From BRH-c25 sp964574195 (GTDB taxonomy: Bacteria; Bacillota; Clostridia; Lutisporales; Lutisporaceae): a DNA stretch of 35,597 nucleotides. Shown piece by piece: positions 15,325-23,522 of the stretch (within the stretch, counting starts at the first letter, position 1; the number at the start of each line of letters is the position of its first letter). Under the pieces are notes generated by a model. It had not been told where the DNA came from and did not search any database. It was given only the letters and a program-made list of their open reading frames with translations. The stretch is from the NCBI GenBank assembly GCA_964574195.1, contig CAZNMO010000019.1, positions 1 through 35,597 on the forward strand, written 5' to 3'. Both the position numbers and the translations under genes were made by a program.

Positions 15325-16335
15325 ATGGCAAACATTTATTCAGTCAAGGATTATGAAACAACACTGGGAATCAGAGAAACCGAGGTGGCAATAAAGCTGA
15401 TAAAGGACTTCTTTGAGGGGAGTCTGGCACATAAGCTGAACCTTACAAGGGTCTCCGCTCCCTTGTTCGTCTCCAGGGAAACAGGTCTGAACGACAATCT
15501 TAACGGTGTGGAGCGTCCCGTATCCTTTGATGCCCTATCCATCAAGGATAGCCATATGGAGATAGTACAGTCTCTTGCCAAATGGAAGAGGCAGGCACTC
15601 AAGCGCTATGGCTTCAGCACAGGAGAAGGCCTGTATACCGACATGAACGCAATACGCAGGGATGAGGAGCTGGATAACCTTCATTCCATATATGTGGATC
15701 AATGGGATTGGGAAAAGATACTGCTTCACAAGGACAGGAACCTGGACACCCTCAAATCCATTGTCAGGAGCATTTACAGCGTATTTCTCGAGACCGAGGC
15801 CCAGGTAGCCAAGGCTTATCCCCAGTTTGCACCCTCGCTCCCTCCAGAAATATTCTTTATAACCACACAGGAGCTGGAGGACATGTACCCGGACAAGACA
15901 CCCAAAGAAAGGGAAAACTTGATCGCCAGATCTAAGGGAGCTGTCTTCATAATGCAGATAGGTGCCCCCCTGGAGTCTGGTACCAGACACGACGGCAGGG
16001 CTCCTGATTATGATGACTGGTCCTTGAACGGCGATATAATATTCTGGTATCCTGTACTGGAATGCGCACTGGAACTTTCCTCCATGGGGATACGCGTAGA
16101 CGAGGCGGCAATGCTGCATCAGCTGGATATCTCAGGCTGCAACGACAGGAAGAAATATCCCTTCCACAGTTCATTGCTCAGAGGTGAACTGCCATACACA
16201 GTAGGCGGCGGTATAGGCCAGTCAAGGATATGCATGTACTTCCTCAGGAAAGCGCATATCGGCGAGGTGCAGTCTTCCATGTGGCCGGACAGCATGCTGG
16301 CGGAATGCGAGGAGAAGGGCATAAAGCTGCTTTAG
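15325..16335 (+). CDS. asnA: Aspartate-ammonia ligase (asparagine synthetase A)
   Basis: A 336-residue ATP-dependent enzyme that makes asparagine from aspartate and ammonia; its fold is that of class II aminoacyl-tRNA synthetases. Family features include RETEVAIKLIKDFFEGSLAH, LTRVSAPLFVSRETGLNDNL, NGVERPVSFD, VDQWDWEK, and the C-terminal motif TVGGGIGQSRICMYFLRKAH (arginine of motif 3). The length is normal. GAGGTAG precedes the ATG. It is the sole gene behind the asparagine T-box, so it is induced on asparagine starvation. A structured repeat begins 45 bases after the stop. Confidence 0.97.
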   Translation: MANIYSVKDYETTLGIRETEVAIKLIKDFFEGSLAHKLNLTRVSAPLFVSRETGLNDNLNGVERPVSFDALSIKDSHMEIVQSLAKWKRQALKRYGFSTGEGLYTDMNAIRRDEELDNLHSIYVDQWDWEKILLHKDRNLDTLKSIVRSIYSVFLETEAQVAKAYPQFAPSLPPEIFFITTQELEDMYPDKTPKERENLIARSKGAVFIMQIGAPLESGTRHDGRAPDYDDWSLNGDIIFWYPVLECALELSSMGIRVDEAAMLHQLDISGCNDRKKYPFHSSLLRGELPYTVGGGIGQSRICMYFLRKAHIGEVQSSMWPDSMLAECEEKGIKLL

Positions 16336-16380
16336 GAGTGGAAGGCACTTGCTTAGGTAATGGTTTTGTAAAATAAGAAG

Positions 16381-16594
16381 AGCAGTAGACTTGTATATCG
16401 ACTCGCACTTGTATAAGCTTTGGACAGAATTAGAGCTTGATAGGCCGGAAAATCCTACCGCCCATAAACCGACATCGTGTCGGTATGGGCTGGCTTCGCA
16501 TCCGTGCTCAGCCTACGGATTTTACGGTCTCTCTTCGCTCTATTCTGTTACCCAAAGGCTTATAAGGTGCTCACTGATATACAAGCCTACTGCT
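16381..16594 (+). repeat. 214-bp structured palindromic repeat, copy 1
   Basis: An imperfect palindrome with nested stems. The outer stem is 16381-16400 with 16575-16594 (AGCAGTAGACTTGTATATC against GATATACAAGCCTACTGCT, one mismatch). Inside it ATAAGC-TTTGGACAGAAT pairs with ATTCTGT..CCAAAGGCTTAT, and the top holds a hairpin CCGACA-TCG-TGTCGG flanked by GCCCATA/TATGGGC. A second copy lies at 22269-22480 in the same orientation with similar interior but different, still complementary, ends. Similarity also extends about 15 bases to the left (TTTGTAAAATAAGAAG). No ORF or transposase is inside. It lies between the stops of asnA and the EamA gene. It could be a small non-autonomous mobile element or a structured RNA. 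Confidence 0.85.
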
Positions 16595-16628
16595 GCTTAA
16601 TCTCTAATTTTGCTTTTATAGTATTTTC

Positions 16629-17531
16629 CTACTCAACGGCTTCCTTTTTCTTCATGAAGCCTGCCAGCTGTGTGACCATCATGCCTGCAAACATCAGGAT
16701 ACAGCCCATGTAGCCTCTTGCGCCTAGGTTTTCATTCAGCAGCAGTGCGCCGCCTACTGCTGCGAATACCGTTTCCATGCTCAGGATAATTGCAGCATGT
16801 GAGGGCTTTGCATTTTTCTGGGCCACTACCTGCAATGTATAGGCTATGCCGACTGAACCAAGGCCGCCGTACAATATGGGCATCAACGCCTGCCCAAGGC
16901 CTGCTACAGAAACCTCCTCAGTTACCGCTGCCACCAGCGTACTTAAAACAGCACATGCGGCAAATTGCACAAAGGATAACTGCAGGGCATCCACCTTCTT
17001 GGTGAAATGGTCGATGGTCAATATATGTGAAGCCCAGAACACGGCTCCGATTATTTCCAGGAAATCTCCTTTTGCAATGGTGAAATCCTCATTGACACTT
17101 AGAAAATATAAGCCTACAACAGCAAGGAGCACACCTGCCCAAGTGCTCTTCTGAACATGCTGTTTGAGGAATATACCAAGCAGCGGCACCAACACTATGT
17201 ATAAGCCTGTAATGAAAGCTGCCTTGCCTGCTGTTGTATAAATCAGCCCAATCTGCTGCAGTGATGCGGCAAGGAACAGTATCGTCCCCGCAATGATCCC
17301 AGGAACAACAGCCTTCTTGATGGAGTTTTCCTCTTTCTGCTCGGCAGTCCGCTTGCTGTTAAAGTATACAAGTAATGGTATAAGTGAAACGCTTCCTAGT
17401 GCAAATCTTACTCCGTTGAAGGTGTAAGCCCCAACATACTGCATCCCGACCCGCTGGGCCACAAAGGCAAAACCCCAGATCGCCGCGGTGATCATCAGCA
17501 GAATATTTGACTTCATCTCTTTTTGATTCAT
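16629..17531 (-). CDS. EamA/DMT superfamily transporter
   Basis: A 300-residue membrane protein with ten predicted helices in two homologous EamA halves. The N-terminus LLMITAAIWGFAFVAQRVGM and the first-half end KAAFITGLYIVLVPLLGIFL are typical of the 10-TMS drug/metabolite exporter group. The second half has PSHAAIILSMETVFAAVGGA and GARGYMGCILMFAGMM. GGGGGTC lies upstream of the ATG. Such proteins export amino acids, purines or other metabolites, but the substrate cannot be read from sequence. No neighbour shares its direction closely enough to suggest an operon: metH, the next gene on this strand, is downstream-first by about 80 bases. Confidence 0.87.
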   Translation of the reverse strand: MNQKEMKSNILLMITAAIWGFAFVAQRVGMQYVGAYTFNGVRFALGSVSLIPLLVYFNSKRTAEQKEENSIKKAVVPGIIAGTILFLAASLQQIGLIYTTAGKAAFITGLYIVLVPLLGIFLKQHVQKSTWAGVLLAVVGLYFLSVNEDFTIAKGDFLEIIGAVFWASHILTIDHFTKKVDALQLSFVQFAACAVLSTLVAAVTEEVSVAGLGQALMPILYGGLGSVGIAYTLQVVAQKNAKPSHAAIILSMETVFAAVGGALLLNENLGARGYMGCILMFAGMMVTQLAGFMKKKEAVE

Positions 17532-17614
17532 TCATTTGACCCCCATTCATTTACATACAATACCATTTTAACCTGCGGCAGCCTCTAAAAGCAACGGAAA
17601 CAGTCAAAATATTA

Positions 17615-19978
17615 CTATTCGCAGCCAAAGAACTTTCTGACTACCTTCACTGCCTCCCTGGCATCCCTGGCGTAGAGATCTGCATTTATCTTCCTGGCGT
17701 AATCCTCATTGAGTACTGCTCCTCCTACAATTACCTTGCAATCCGGGCAGCTTCTATTCAACTCCTTTATCGTGTCCTCCATGCTTTTTACAGTAGTAGT
17801 CATCAGAGCACTAAGACCTACCAGCTGTGCTTTCTCCGCCCTTGCCTTTTCAACTATTGCTTCAGCCGGGACATCCCTTCCCAGGTCATGTATCTCAAAA
17901 CCGTAATTCTCAAGGAGCACCTTTACTATGTTCTTGCCTATATCATGAATATCTCCCTTTACTGTAGCCATTACGATCTTTCCCTTATACACCCCGGTAC
18001 CCCCGGAGATAGTCTCCTTGATCACCTCAAAGGCTTTCTTCACAGTCTCTGCCGATTGGATAAGCTGCGGAAGGAATATCTCACCTGTTTCATATTTCTG
18101 CCCTACGATTTCCAGAGCGGGTATGAGGTATTCATCAACAAGCTTCATTCCGTCATTTTCGGCAAGGAGCTGCCTTACAACAGGCCCTGCTTCCTCCTTC
18201 AGACCGTCAATTATGATCTTTTTCAGGTCCCTTTTTTCTTCCTTATCTTTTGCCACAGGCTTTTCCGAGCTTGCTGAAAAGCTCTGTATGTATTCCCTGG
18301 ACTCCCTGTCGAAATTCCAGAGTACGTGATAGGCTTTGATCGTCTGCATCATCGATTCAGCCATGGGGTTCAATATAGGTGCATCAAGCCCCGCTGTGAG
18401 GGTCATGGCCAGGAAGGTCCTGTTCAAGAGCTCCCTGTCCGGCAAGCCGAAGGATACATTGCTTACGCCAAGAGTAGTTTTGACACCCAGTTTTTCCTTT
18501 ACAAGAGCCACTGCCTTTACGGTCTCCTGGACCTCCTTCTGCTGTGCCGATGCAGTAAGGGTAAGGCAGTCTATGATAATATCCTCTTTGCCGATACCAT
18601 ATTCCGCTGCCCTGTTTACTATCCTCTCAGCTATTCTCAAGCGATCCTCGGCTTTCTCCGGTATGCCTCCCTCATCAAGGGTAAGTGCCACCACCAGGCA
18701 GCCGTATTTTTTTATTATGGGGAATAATGCCTTCATAACTTTTTCTTCGCCGTTCACCGAATTAATGATAGGCCTTCCATTGCACGCCCTGGCAGCTGCC
18801 TCTATTACATCAGGTCTTACGCTGTCAAGCTGTAGCGGCAGGTTCACTATACCTTGTATTTCCTTCACAGCCTTAACCATCATCGACTTTTCATCGATCT
18901 CCGGCAAGCCTACATTTACATCCAGTATATGGGCTCCGGCATCCCGCTGGGCAATAGCCTCCCTGAGCAGATAATCCATATCCCCGTTAATCAGGGCTTC
19001 CTTAAGTTTCTTCTTTCCTGTGGGGTTTATCCTCTCACCTATTACCCTCACACCCTGTCCGAGGATCACTGTATTGGTTGCCGAGCTTATGGCTGTCAGC
19101 TTTTCTACGGTCGGTCTCTCGGGCTTCAAGCCTGCTATTGACTTCCTTACTTCCCTTATATGTCCGGGAGTAGTTCCGCAGCAGCCACCCAGTATGACGG
19201 CACCCATGCCTGCTATCTCAGCCATATATCTTCCAAAGGCTTCGGGGCTTATATCATAAACTGTCCTGCCGTCCACAACAGATGGCAGTCCCGCATTGGG
19301 CTGGACTATGACCGGTATCGGAGAATATCTGAGAATCTGACCAACCAGGGGCATTATTTCCTTTGGCCCCAGGGAACAGTTTATTCCCAATGCATCCACT
19401 CCAAGGTTGGATATTATGTTTACCATTGTAAGGGGATCTGAGCCTGTCAGAGTCCTTCCATCCGGCTGGAAGGTCATGGTGCATATCACCGGCAGTGTAC
19501 TGTTATCTTTTGCAGCAAGGATCGCAGCTCTGACTTCATATATATCCGACATTGTTTCAATAAGTATCATATCAGCTCCGGCTGAAGCTCCTGCAAGGAC
19601 CTGCTCACAGAAAGCATCATAAGCCTCCTGGAAGGATAATGTCCCGTATGGCTCCATAAGCTGCCCTATAGGCCCTATATCCTGGGCTACAAGCTTGTCT
19701 CCCGCGGCCTCCCTGGCGATTTTCAATGCTTTTGTAACTACTTCATGCACACTATATCCTGAGTGTCCCAGCTTATACCTGTTGGCACCAAAGGTGTTGG
19801 TCGTGATGACATCCGCTCCTGCCTCTGCATATTCCTTATGTATCTTCAATATGACCTCAGGATCGCTTATATTGAAGCTTTCAGGTAGCTCCCCCATTTT
19901 GAGCCCATTAGCCTGGAGCATCGTACCCATCCCACCGTCAAATATCAGAAACCTGTCAGTATGGAACAACTTACTCAT
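17615..19978 (-). CDS. metH: Cobalamin-dependent methionine synthase, without reactivation domain
   Basis: Transfers the methyl group of methyl-tetrahydrofolate to homocysteine via cob(I)alamin. The 787 residues contain three modules. The homocysteine/zinc barrel has FDGGMGTMLQ, GINCSLGP and the GGCCGTTPGHI ligands. The pterin barrel is from about residue 310 (VRVIGERINPTGKKKLKEAL, ILDVNVGLPEID). The cobalamin module starts near 600 with a helical cap, then the base-off motif DIHDIG in ATVKGDIHDIGKNIV and VGLSALMTTT. The AdoMet-binding reactivation domain of E. coli MetH is missing; it is supplied by the gene immediately upstream. The start at 19978 overlaps that gene's stop by 8 bases (ATGAGTAA); in-frame ATGs at 19984 and 20020 are possible alternatives. 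Confidence 0.95.
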   Translation of the reverse strand: MSKLFHTDRFLIFDGGMGTMLQANGLKMGELPESFNISDPEVILKIHKEYAEAGADVITTNTFGANRYKLGHSGYSVHEVVTKALKIAREAAGDKLVAQDIGPIGQLMEPYGTLSFQEAYDAFCEQVLAGASAGADMILIETMSDIYEVRAAILAAKDNSTLPVICTMTFQPDGRTLTGSDPLTMVNIISNLGVDALGINCSLGPKEIMPLVGQILRYSPIPVIVQPNAGLPSVVDGRTVYDISPEAFGRYMAEIAGMGAVILGGCCGTTPGHIREVRKSIAGLKPERPTVEKLTAISSATNTVILGQGVRVIGERINPTGKKKLKEALINGDMDYLLREAIAQRDAGAHILDVNVGLPEIDEKSMMVKAVKEIQGIVNLPLQLDSVRPDVIEAAARACNGRPIINSVNGEEKVMKALFPIIKKYGCLVVALTLDEGGIPEKAEDRLRIAERIVNRAAEYGIGKEDIIIDCLTLTASAQQKEVQETVKAVALVKEKLGVKTTLGVSNVSFGLPDRELLNRTFLAMTLTAGLDAPILNPMAESMMQTIKAYHVLWNFDRESREYIQSFSASSEKPVAKDKEEKRDLKKIIIDGLKEEAGPVVRQLLAENDGMKLVDEYLIPALEIVGQKYETGEIFLPQLIQSAETVKKAFEVIKETISGGTGVYKGKIVMATVKGDIHDIGKNIVKVLLENYGFEIHDLGRDVPAEAIVEKARAEKAQLVGLSALMTTTVKSMEDTIKELNRSCPDCKVIVGGAVLNEDYARKINADLYARDAREAVKVVRKFFGCE

Positions 19979-20633
19979 TTTCATCCCCATCTCTCCTATA
20001 TATACAATTTTTATCCTCACAGCTTATACACTTATGCTCCCTTGTACCACAATCTCCATTTTGTAGGCCTATGACTGCCGTCACGGATTTCCTCGGTATC
20101 ATAAGACTGCTTTCATTTACGCCAAGTCCGAATTTCTCATAGGTTTTCAAGGTCCTTACTATTTCCCTCTGAATACCTATAGATAGATCACCATAGCCAG
20201 GACTGAATCTGGTGGTTATATTGAGCCCCAAGCCTGCCGCCTCTGACCTTATCCTTTCCTGCACCTCATCACACAGGGCTTCCACAGCCGATGCGGCACA
20301 AGCATCAAATACAATACTTCTCGTCAGGTCTGTCCTGGAATATAAGGATAGACGTCTGTCTATCTCCAAGCCAAGGCTCACAGCCATCAGCGCGCATTTG
20401 CCGGACTTCGCCAAGTGTGCGGCTATATCATTGCCAACCAGCAGCAGAGTAGTGCCTGCAAGCTGCAGACCTTCCGGCTTTCTTTCAATATCAAATATTT
20501 CATAGGTGAAGTATTCCCTGGAAGCAGCTGTGACCTCCTCTATGCAAGCCTCCAGAAGGCCTTTCAGCTTGGCATCCATTTCCTGCCCCCGGTAGCCCAT
20601 ATATCGCAATGCCTCTTTTTTATCAATTAACAT
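19971..20633 (-). CDS. Stand-alone methionine synthase reactivation-domain protein
   Basis: A 220-residue homologue of the AdoMet-dependent activation domain of MetH, encoded separately as in Thermotoga. It would reductively remethylate oxidised cob(II)alamin in the partner enzyme. Family features are ALRYMGYRG at the N-terminus, the central GLEIDRR and SRTDLTRSIVFDACAASAVE, and the AdoMet-region motif TTRFSPGYGDLSIGIQREIV followed by MIPRKSVTAVIGL. The C-terminus has four cysteines in CGTREHKCISCEDKNC (Cx6CxxCx4C), a possible metal or Fe-S site not found in E. coli MetH. GGAGGG precedes the ATG. It is translationally coupled to metH. Confidence 0.9.
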   Translation of the reverse strand: MLIDKKEALRYMGYRGQEMDAKLKGLLEACIEEVTAASREYFTYEIFDIERKPEGLQLAGTTLLLVGNDIAAHLAKSGKCALMAVSLGLEIDRRLSLYSRTDLTRSIVFDACAASAVEALCDEVQERIRSEAAGLGLNITTRFSPGYGDLSIGIQREIVRTLKTYEKFGLGVNESSLMIPRKSVTAVIGLQNGDCGTREHKCISCEDKNCIYRRDGDENE

Positions 20634-20649
20634 AGACAGCCCTCCAATT

Positions 20650-20685
20650 TATACTATAGTATACCTATCTATCATAAGAATGCAA
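20650..20685 (-). promoter_or_regulatory. Promoter of the metH pair, with palindrome over the -10
   Basis: On the minus strand TTGCAT (20685-20680), a 16-base spacer and TATACT (20663-20658) lie shortly before the reactivation-protein gene. The -10 is part of a perfect 14-bp palindrome TATACTATAGTATA (20650-20663), which could be an operator. No S-box precedes this pair. Confidence 0.5.
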
Positions 20686-20807
20686 CCATATGTTTTGCGG
20701 ACTGTAAATAGTGCAAGTCTCATGTATAAGCTTGATTATACTGTGCATACTAAGCCTCAACAGAAGAAGGACATAAACATATTTTTTATAATTTCCTCAT
20801 TTGTGTA

Positions 20808-20836
20808 TTGACAAAAACAGAAATTTAAAATAAAAT
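20808..20836 (+). promoter_or_regulatory. Promoter of the S-box operon
   Basis: TTGACA (20808-20813), a 17-base spacer and TAAAAT (20831-20836) lie 29 bases before the riboswitch aptamer. Confidence 0.85.
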
Positions 20837-20864
20837 GTCCAATAACGTAATTGAATATTCAATA

Positions 20865-21047
20865 CTTATCCAGAGAGGTGGAGGGACTGGCCCTATGAAG
20901 CCCGACAACCGGCATTCTCATTCGAATGCAGCGGTGTCAATTCCTGCAGAATAGCAATATTCTGAAAGATAAGGATAGCATGATTAAGGTACATTGTACT
21001 TTATGAGCCGTATTCAGGCTGCTTCCCTATCCGGAAGCAGCCTTTTT
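20865..21047 (+). ncRNA. SAM-I (S-box) riboswitch with terminator
   Basis: The aptamer runs from CTTATC (20865) to GATAAG (20973), which form stem P1. It includes the conserved AGAGAGGTGGAGGGACTGGC, CCTATGAAGCCCGACAACC and GGTGTCAATTCC segments. The expression platform ends in a terminator with 11-bp arms (AGGCTGCTTCC at 21016-21026, GGAAGCAGCCT at 21033-21043) and a T-run. S-adenosylmethionine binding should stop transcription before the homocysteine operon, giving feedback by the pathway end product. Confidence 0.97.
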
Positions 21048-21093
21048 ATTTGCTGGGGCTTGTATCATTAAGCAATTAAGGAGGTATGAAGCA

Positions 21094-22245
21094 ATGCCGG
21101 TTAGAAAGACCTTTGAAGAAATCAATGAAAAAATACGAAAAGGCAACGCCGTGGTAGTTACCGCCGAAGAGGTCATAGACCTGACCGAAGAAATGGGCTT
21201 GGAAGAAACAGCCAAATATGTGGATGTTGTCACAACTGCAACCTTTGGACCCATGTGTTCCTCAGGAGCCTTCCTCAATCTGGGACATTCCGACCCACCG
21301 ATAAGGATGGAACGGGTGGAGCTCAACAATGTCAATGCCTATGGAGGACTTGCTGCTGTAGACTGTTATCTAGGCGCTACTGAAGCTTCCTCTGACAGGG
21401 GGATCGAATATGGCGGCGCCCATGTCATATGTGACCTGATCGACGGCAAGGAAGTACATCTCAGGGCTTACTCCCATGGAACCGACTGCTATCCGCGGAG
21501 GGAAATAGATACATATATTGACCGCGACTCCATAAACGAGGCCTACCTGTACAATCCAAGGAACTGCTATCAGAATTACTCTGCTGCAGTAAACACCTCG
21601 GATAGGACACTATACACATATATGGGTGTGCTTAAGTCGGGTATGGAGAATATCAATTATTCTACCTCAGGAGAACTAAGTCCCCTGTTAAAGGACCCTT
21701 ACCTTAGGACAATAGGCATAGGTACAAGGATCTTCTTGGCAGGAGCTCCCGGATATGTTTCCTGGCAGGGAACACAATGCGTTACGGATAAGCCAAGGGG
21801 AGAAAACGGTGTTCCGCTTTCCGGCGCAGGCACCCTTGCTGTTGTGGGAGACCTGAAGCAAATGAACACAGAATATATCAGTCCCGCAGTGTTTGAGAAA
21901 TATGGTACCTCAATGTTTGTGGGAATAGGTATACCCATACCTGTACTTGATACGGAGCTGCTCAGCAATCTTTCAGTACGCAACAGGGATATTTATACCG
22001 GCATCGTGGATTACAGCGTACCCAAGCTAAGCAAGCCCACCCTCGGCAGGTGCAGCTATGAGGAGCTAAGAGGCGGGTATGTGACTCTGGAAGGGCGCAA
22101 GATAAGGACTTCACCGCTTTCGAGCCTGTATAAGGCGAGAAAGATCGCGCATGAGCTGAAAGGCTGGGTCACAGAAAGAGAATTTACTCTGCAGGAGCCT
22201 ATAGCAGGCTTTCCAAAGGTAGCAGGGCTTAATTCGCTGAAGTAA
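21094..22245 (+). CDS. Homocysteine biosynthesis protein, COG1900/DUF39 (aspartate-semialdehyde sulfurtransferase type)
   Basis: 383 residues. In Methanosarcina the COG1900 protein together with a ferredoxin converts aspartate semialdehyde and sulfide to homocysteine, bypassing O-acyl-homoserine. Family features are KTFEEINEKIRKGNAVVVTA, TTATFGPMCSSGAFLNLGH with Cys55, GGAHVICDLIDGKEVHLRA, and YSHGTDCYPRREIDTY with Cys132; these cysteines correspond, as far as I recall, to residues tested in the archaeal enzyme. No C-terminal CBS domains are attached, unlike the archaeal protein. GGAGG precedes the ATG. It is the first gene under the SAM riboswitch, followed by a ferredoxin, a UPF0280 protein and MetF, which supports this function. 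Confidence 0.93.
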   Translation: MPVRKTFEEINEKIRKGNAVVVTAEEVIDLTEEMGLEETAKYVDVVTTATFGPMCSSGAFLNLGHSDPPIRMERVELNNVNAYGGLAAVDCYLGATEASSDRGIEYGGAHVICDLIDGKEVHLRAYSHGTDCYPRREIDTYIDRDSINEAYLYNPRNCYQNYSAAVNTSDRTLYTYMGVLKSGMENINYSTSGELSPLLKDPYLRTIGIGTRIFLAGAPGYVSWQGTQCVTDKPRGENGVPLSGAGTLAVVGDLKQMNTEYISPAVFEKYGTSMFVGIGIPIPVLDTELLSNLSVRNRDIYTGIVDYSVPKLSKPTLGRCSYEELRGGYVTLEGRKIRTSPLSSLYKARKIAHELKGWVTEREFTLQEPIAGFPKVAGLNSLK

Positions 22246-22268
22246 GGGGTTTGTAAAGTAAAGAAGAT

Positions 22269-22480
22269 GCACTTACCTTGTATATCGACTCGTACAAGGA
22301 TAAGCTTTGGACAGAATTAGAGCTCGATAGGCCCGAAAATCCTAACGCCTATAAACCGACATCGTGTCGGTATGGGCTGGCCTCGCGTCCTTGCTCGGCC
22401 CACGGATTTTCCGGTCTCTCTTCGCTCTATTCTGTTACCCAAAGGCTTATAATGTACTCCCTGATATACAAGGTAAGTGC
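22269..22480 (+). repeat. 212-bp structured palindromic repeat, copy 2, inside the homocysteine operon
   Basis: Second copy of the element at 16381-16594. The terminal stem is a perfect 18 bp (22269-22286 with 22463-22480, GCACTTACCTTGTATATC). Against copy 1 it differs at positions 4, 6, 7 and 8 of the arm, and the opposite arm carries matching changes. The interior is nearly the same, including the CCGACATCGTGTCGG hairpin. It begins 23 bases after the COG1900 stop and separates that gene from its ferredoxin partner. The remaining bases to 22588 hold a weak TGCTTCA/TGAAGCA inverted repeat and the ferredoxin ribosome binding site TAGGAGGT. Confidence 0.85.
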
Positions 22481-22588
22481 CTCATTAACTATCATCCAGA
22501 CCATTTGGGGATTGCTTCAAGCTATATATGAAGCATTAAAACTTTGCTTATGGCAATACTCATTATTAACTCATAGGAGGTAAATATA

Positions 22589-22777
22589 ATGAACACTCTG
22601 AATCTTGATGTTAGAAAGTGCGTACATTGCGGCGCCTGTACCGCTCCCTGCAGCGGAGGGGCTCTGCAGATAAGCAGCCCCCAATGGACTCTTACCTATG
22701 ATGCTTCCCGCTGTACCGGCTGCAATGCCTGTATAGCTGCATGCCCCCTAAGGGCAATCACCGCTTCCTCGCTGTAA
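22589..22777 (+). CDS. 2[4Fe-4S] ferredoxin of the homocysteine pathway
   Basis: A 62-residue protein with two cubane-binding motifs: CVHCGACTAPC (residues 11-21) and CTGCNACIAACP (about 42-53). It lacks the NIL domain found in the methanogen partner protein, so it is a minimal version. A strong TAGGAGGT site precedes the ATG. Its position between COG1900 and UPF0280 genes makes it the likely electron carrier for the reductive step of homocysteine formation. Too small for the partner role to be proven by sequence alone. Confidence 0.92.
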   Translation: MNTLNLDVRKCVHCGACTAPCSGGALQISSPQWTLTYDASRCTGCNACIAACPLRAITASSL

Positions 22778-22786
22778 GGTGCTGTT

Positions 22787-23509
22787 ATGTATCAGGAGAG
22801 GGATTACCGCAGCCGGATGAGAATTGACGGACTGACTCCTTTTATAGTGAGGGAATATGAGTCAGACCTGCAGTTTTTTGCCGGAGCAGATCTGGAAACA
22901 GAAGCCCGCAAGGCTGTAATAAAGTACAGGAGCTACATCACCGATAAGATACAGGGCTGCCCTGAATTCCTTACCAGCCTGACCCCTATCGAAGCCCTCA
23001 CATATGACCATGCTATAATAAAGGATATGTGCATAGCTGCCGGGGCAGCGGGCGTAGGACCCATGGCCGCCGTGGCCGGTGCTGTCTCAAAATATGCAGG
23101 AAGGCACTTGCTTCATTTTACCGATGAGGTTATAGTTGAAAATGGAGGGGACATATACTTAAAATCAAAGCTGGACAGACACATACTCATATATGCAGGA
23201 AGTTCACCCCTGTCAAACAGGCTTGCCGTTCTTGTGCCGGGAAATGGCCGGGAGTACGGCATATGTACCTCCAGCGGAACAGTAGGGCATTCACTGAGCT
23301 TCGGCATGGCAGATGCCGCAGTAATACTGTCTGAAGATGTTATTCTTGCTGATGCGGCGGCTACTGCCGTAGGCAATGTAGTTAAGGATAAAAGCCATAT
23401 TGAAGCTGGACTGAAATTTGCCATGTCAATAGAAGGAATCACCGGGGCGCTTATTATTGTCGGTGACAGAATGGGTGCCTGGGGTGATATAAATATTATC
23501 AAGCCTTGA
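22787..23509 (+). CDS. UPF0280 family protein (COG2122, ApbE-like), third homocysteine-pathway gene
   Basis: 240 residues. The COG2122 family is related to the ApbE flavin transferase fold and is repeatedly found beside COG1900 proteins in anaerobes. Recognisable parts are YRSRMRIDGLTPFIVREYES, DLQFFAGADLE, IKDMCIAAGAAGVGPMAAVA, ICTSSGTVGHSLSFGMADAA and EGITGALIIVGDRMGAWGDI. The SSGTVGHS and DAAVI stretches resemble the ApbE active region. The exact reaction is not established; a role in maturing the sulfurtransferase or in sulfide delivery is inferred from context. AAGGTG precedes the ATG and the gene sits 9 bases after the ferredoxin. Confidence 0.9.
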   Translation: MYQERDYRSRMRIDGLTPFIVREYESDLQFFAGADLETEARKAVIKYRSYITDKIQGCPEFLTSLTPIEALTYDHAIIKDMCIAAGAAGVGPMAAVAGAVSKYAGRHLLHFTDEVIVENGGDIYLKSKLDRHILIYAGSSPLSNRLAVLVPGNGREYGICTSSGTVGHSLSFGMADAAVILSEDVILADAAATAVGNVVKDKSHIEAGLKFAMSIEGITGALIIVGDRMGAWGDINIIKP

Positions 23510-23522
23510 AAGGAGAATGAAC

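Noticed and set aside
16391..16713. ORFs of 69-78 codons over repeat copy 1
   Set aside because: They follow the palindrome and enter the EamA gene antisense; the similar 101-codon frame over copy 2 has a different C-terminus, so no protein is conserved.
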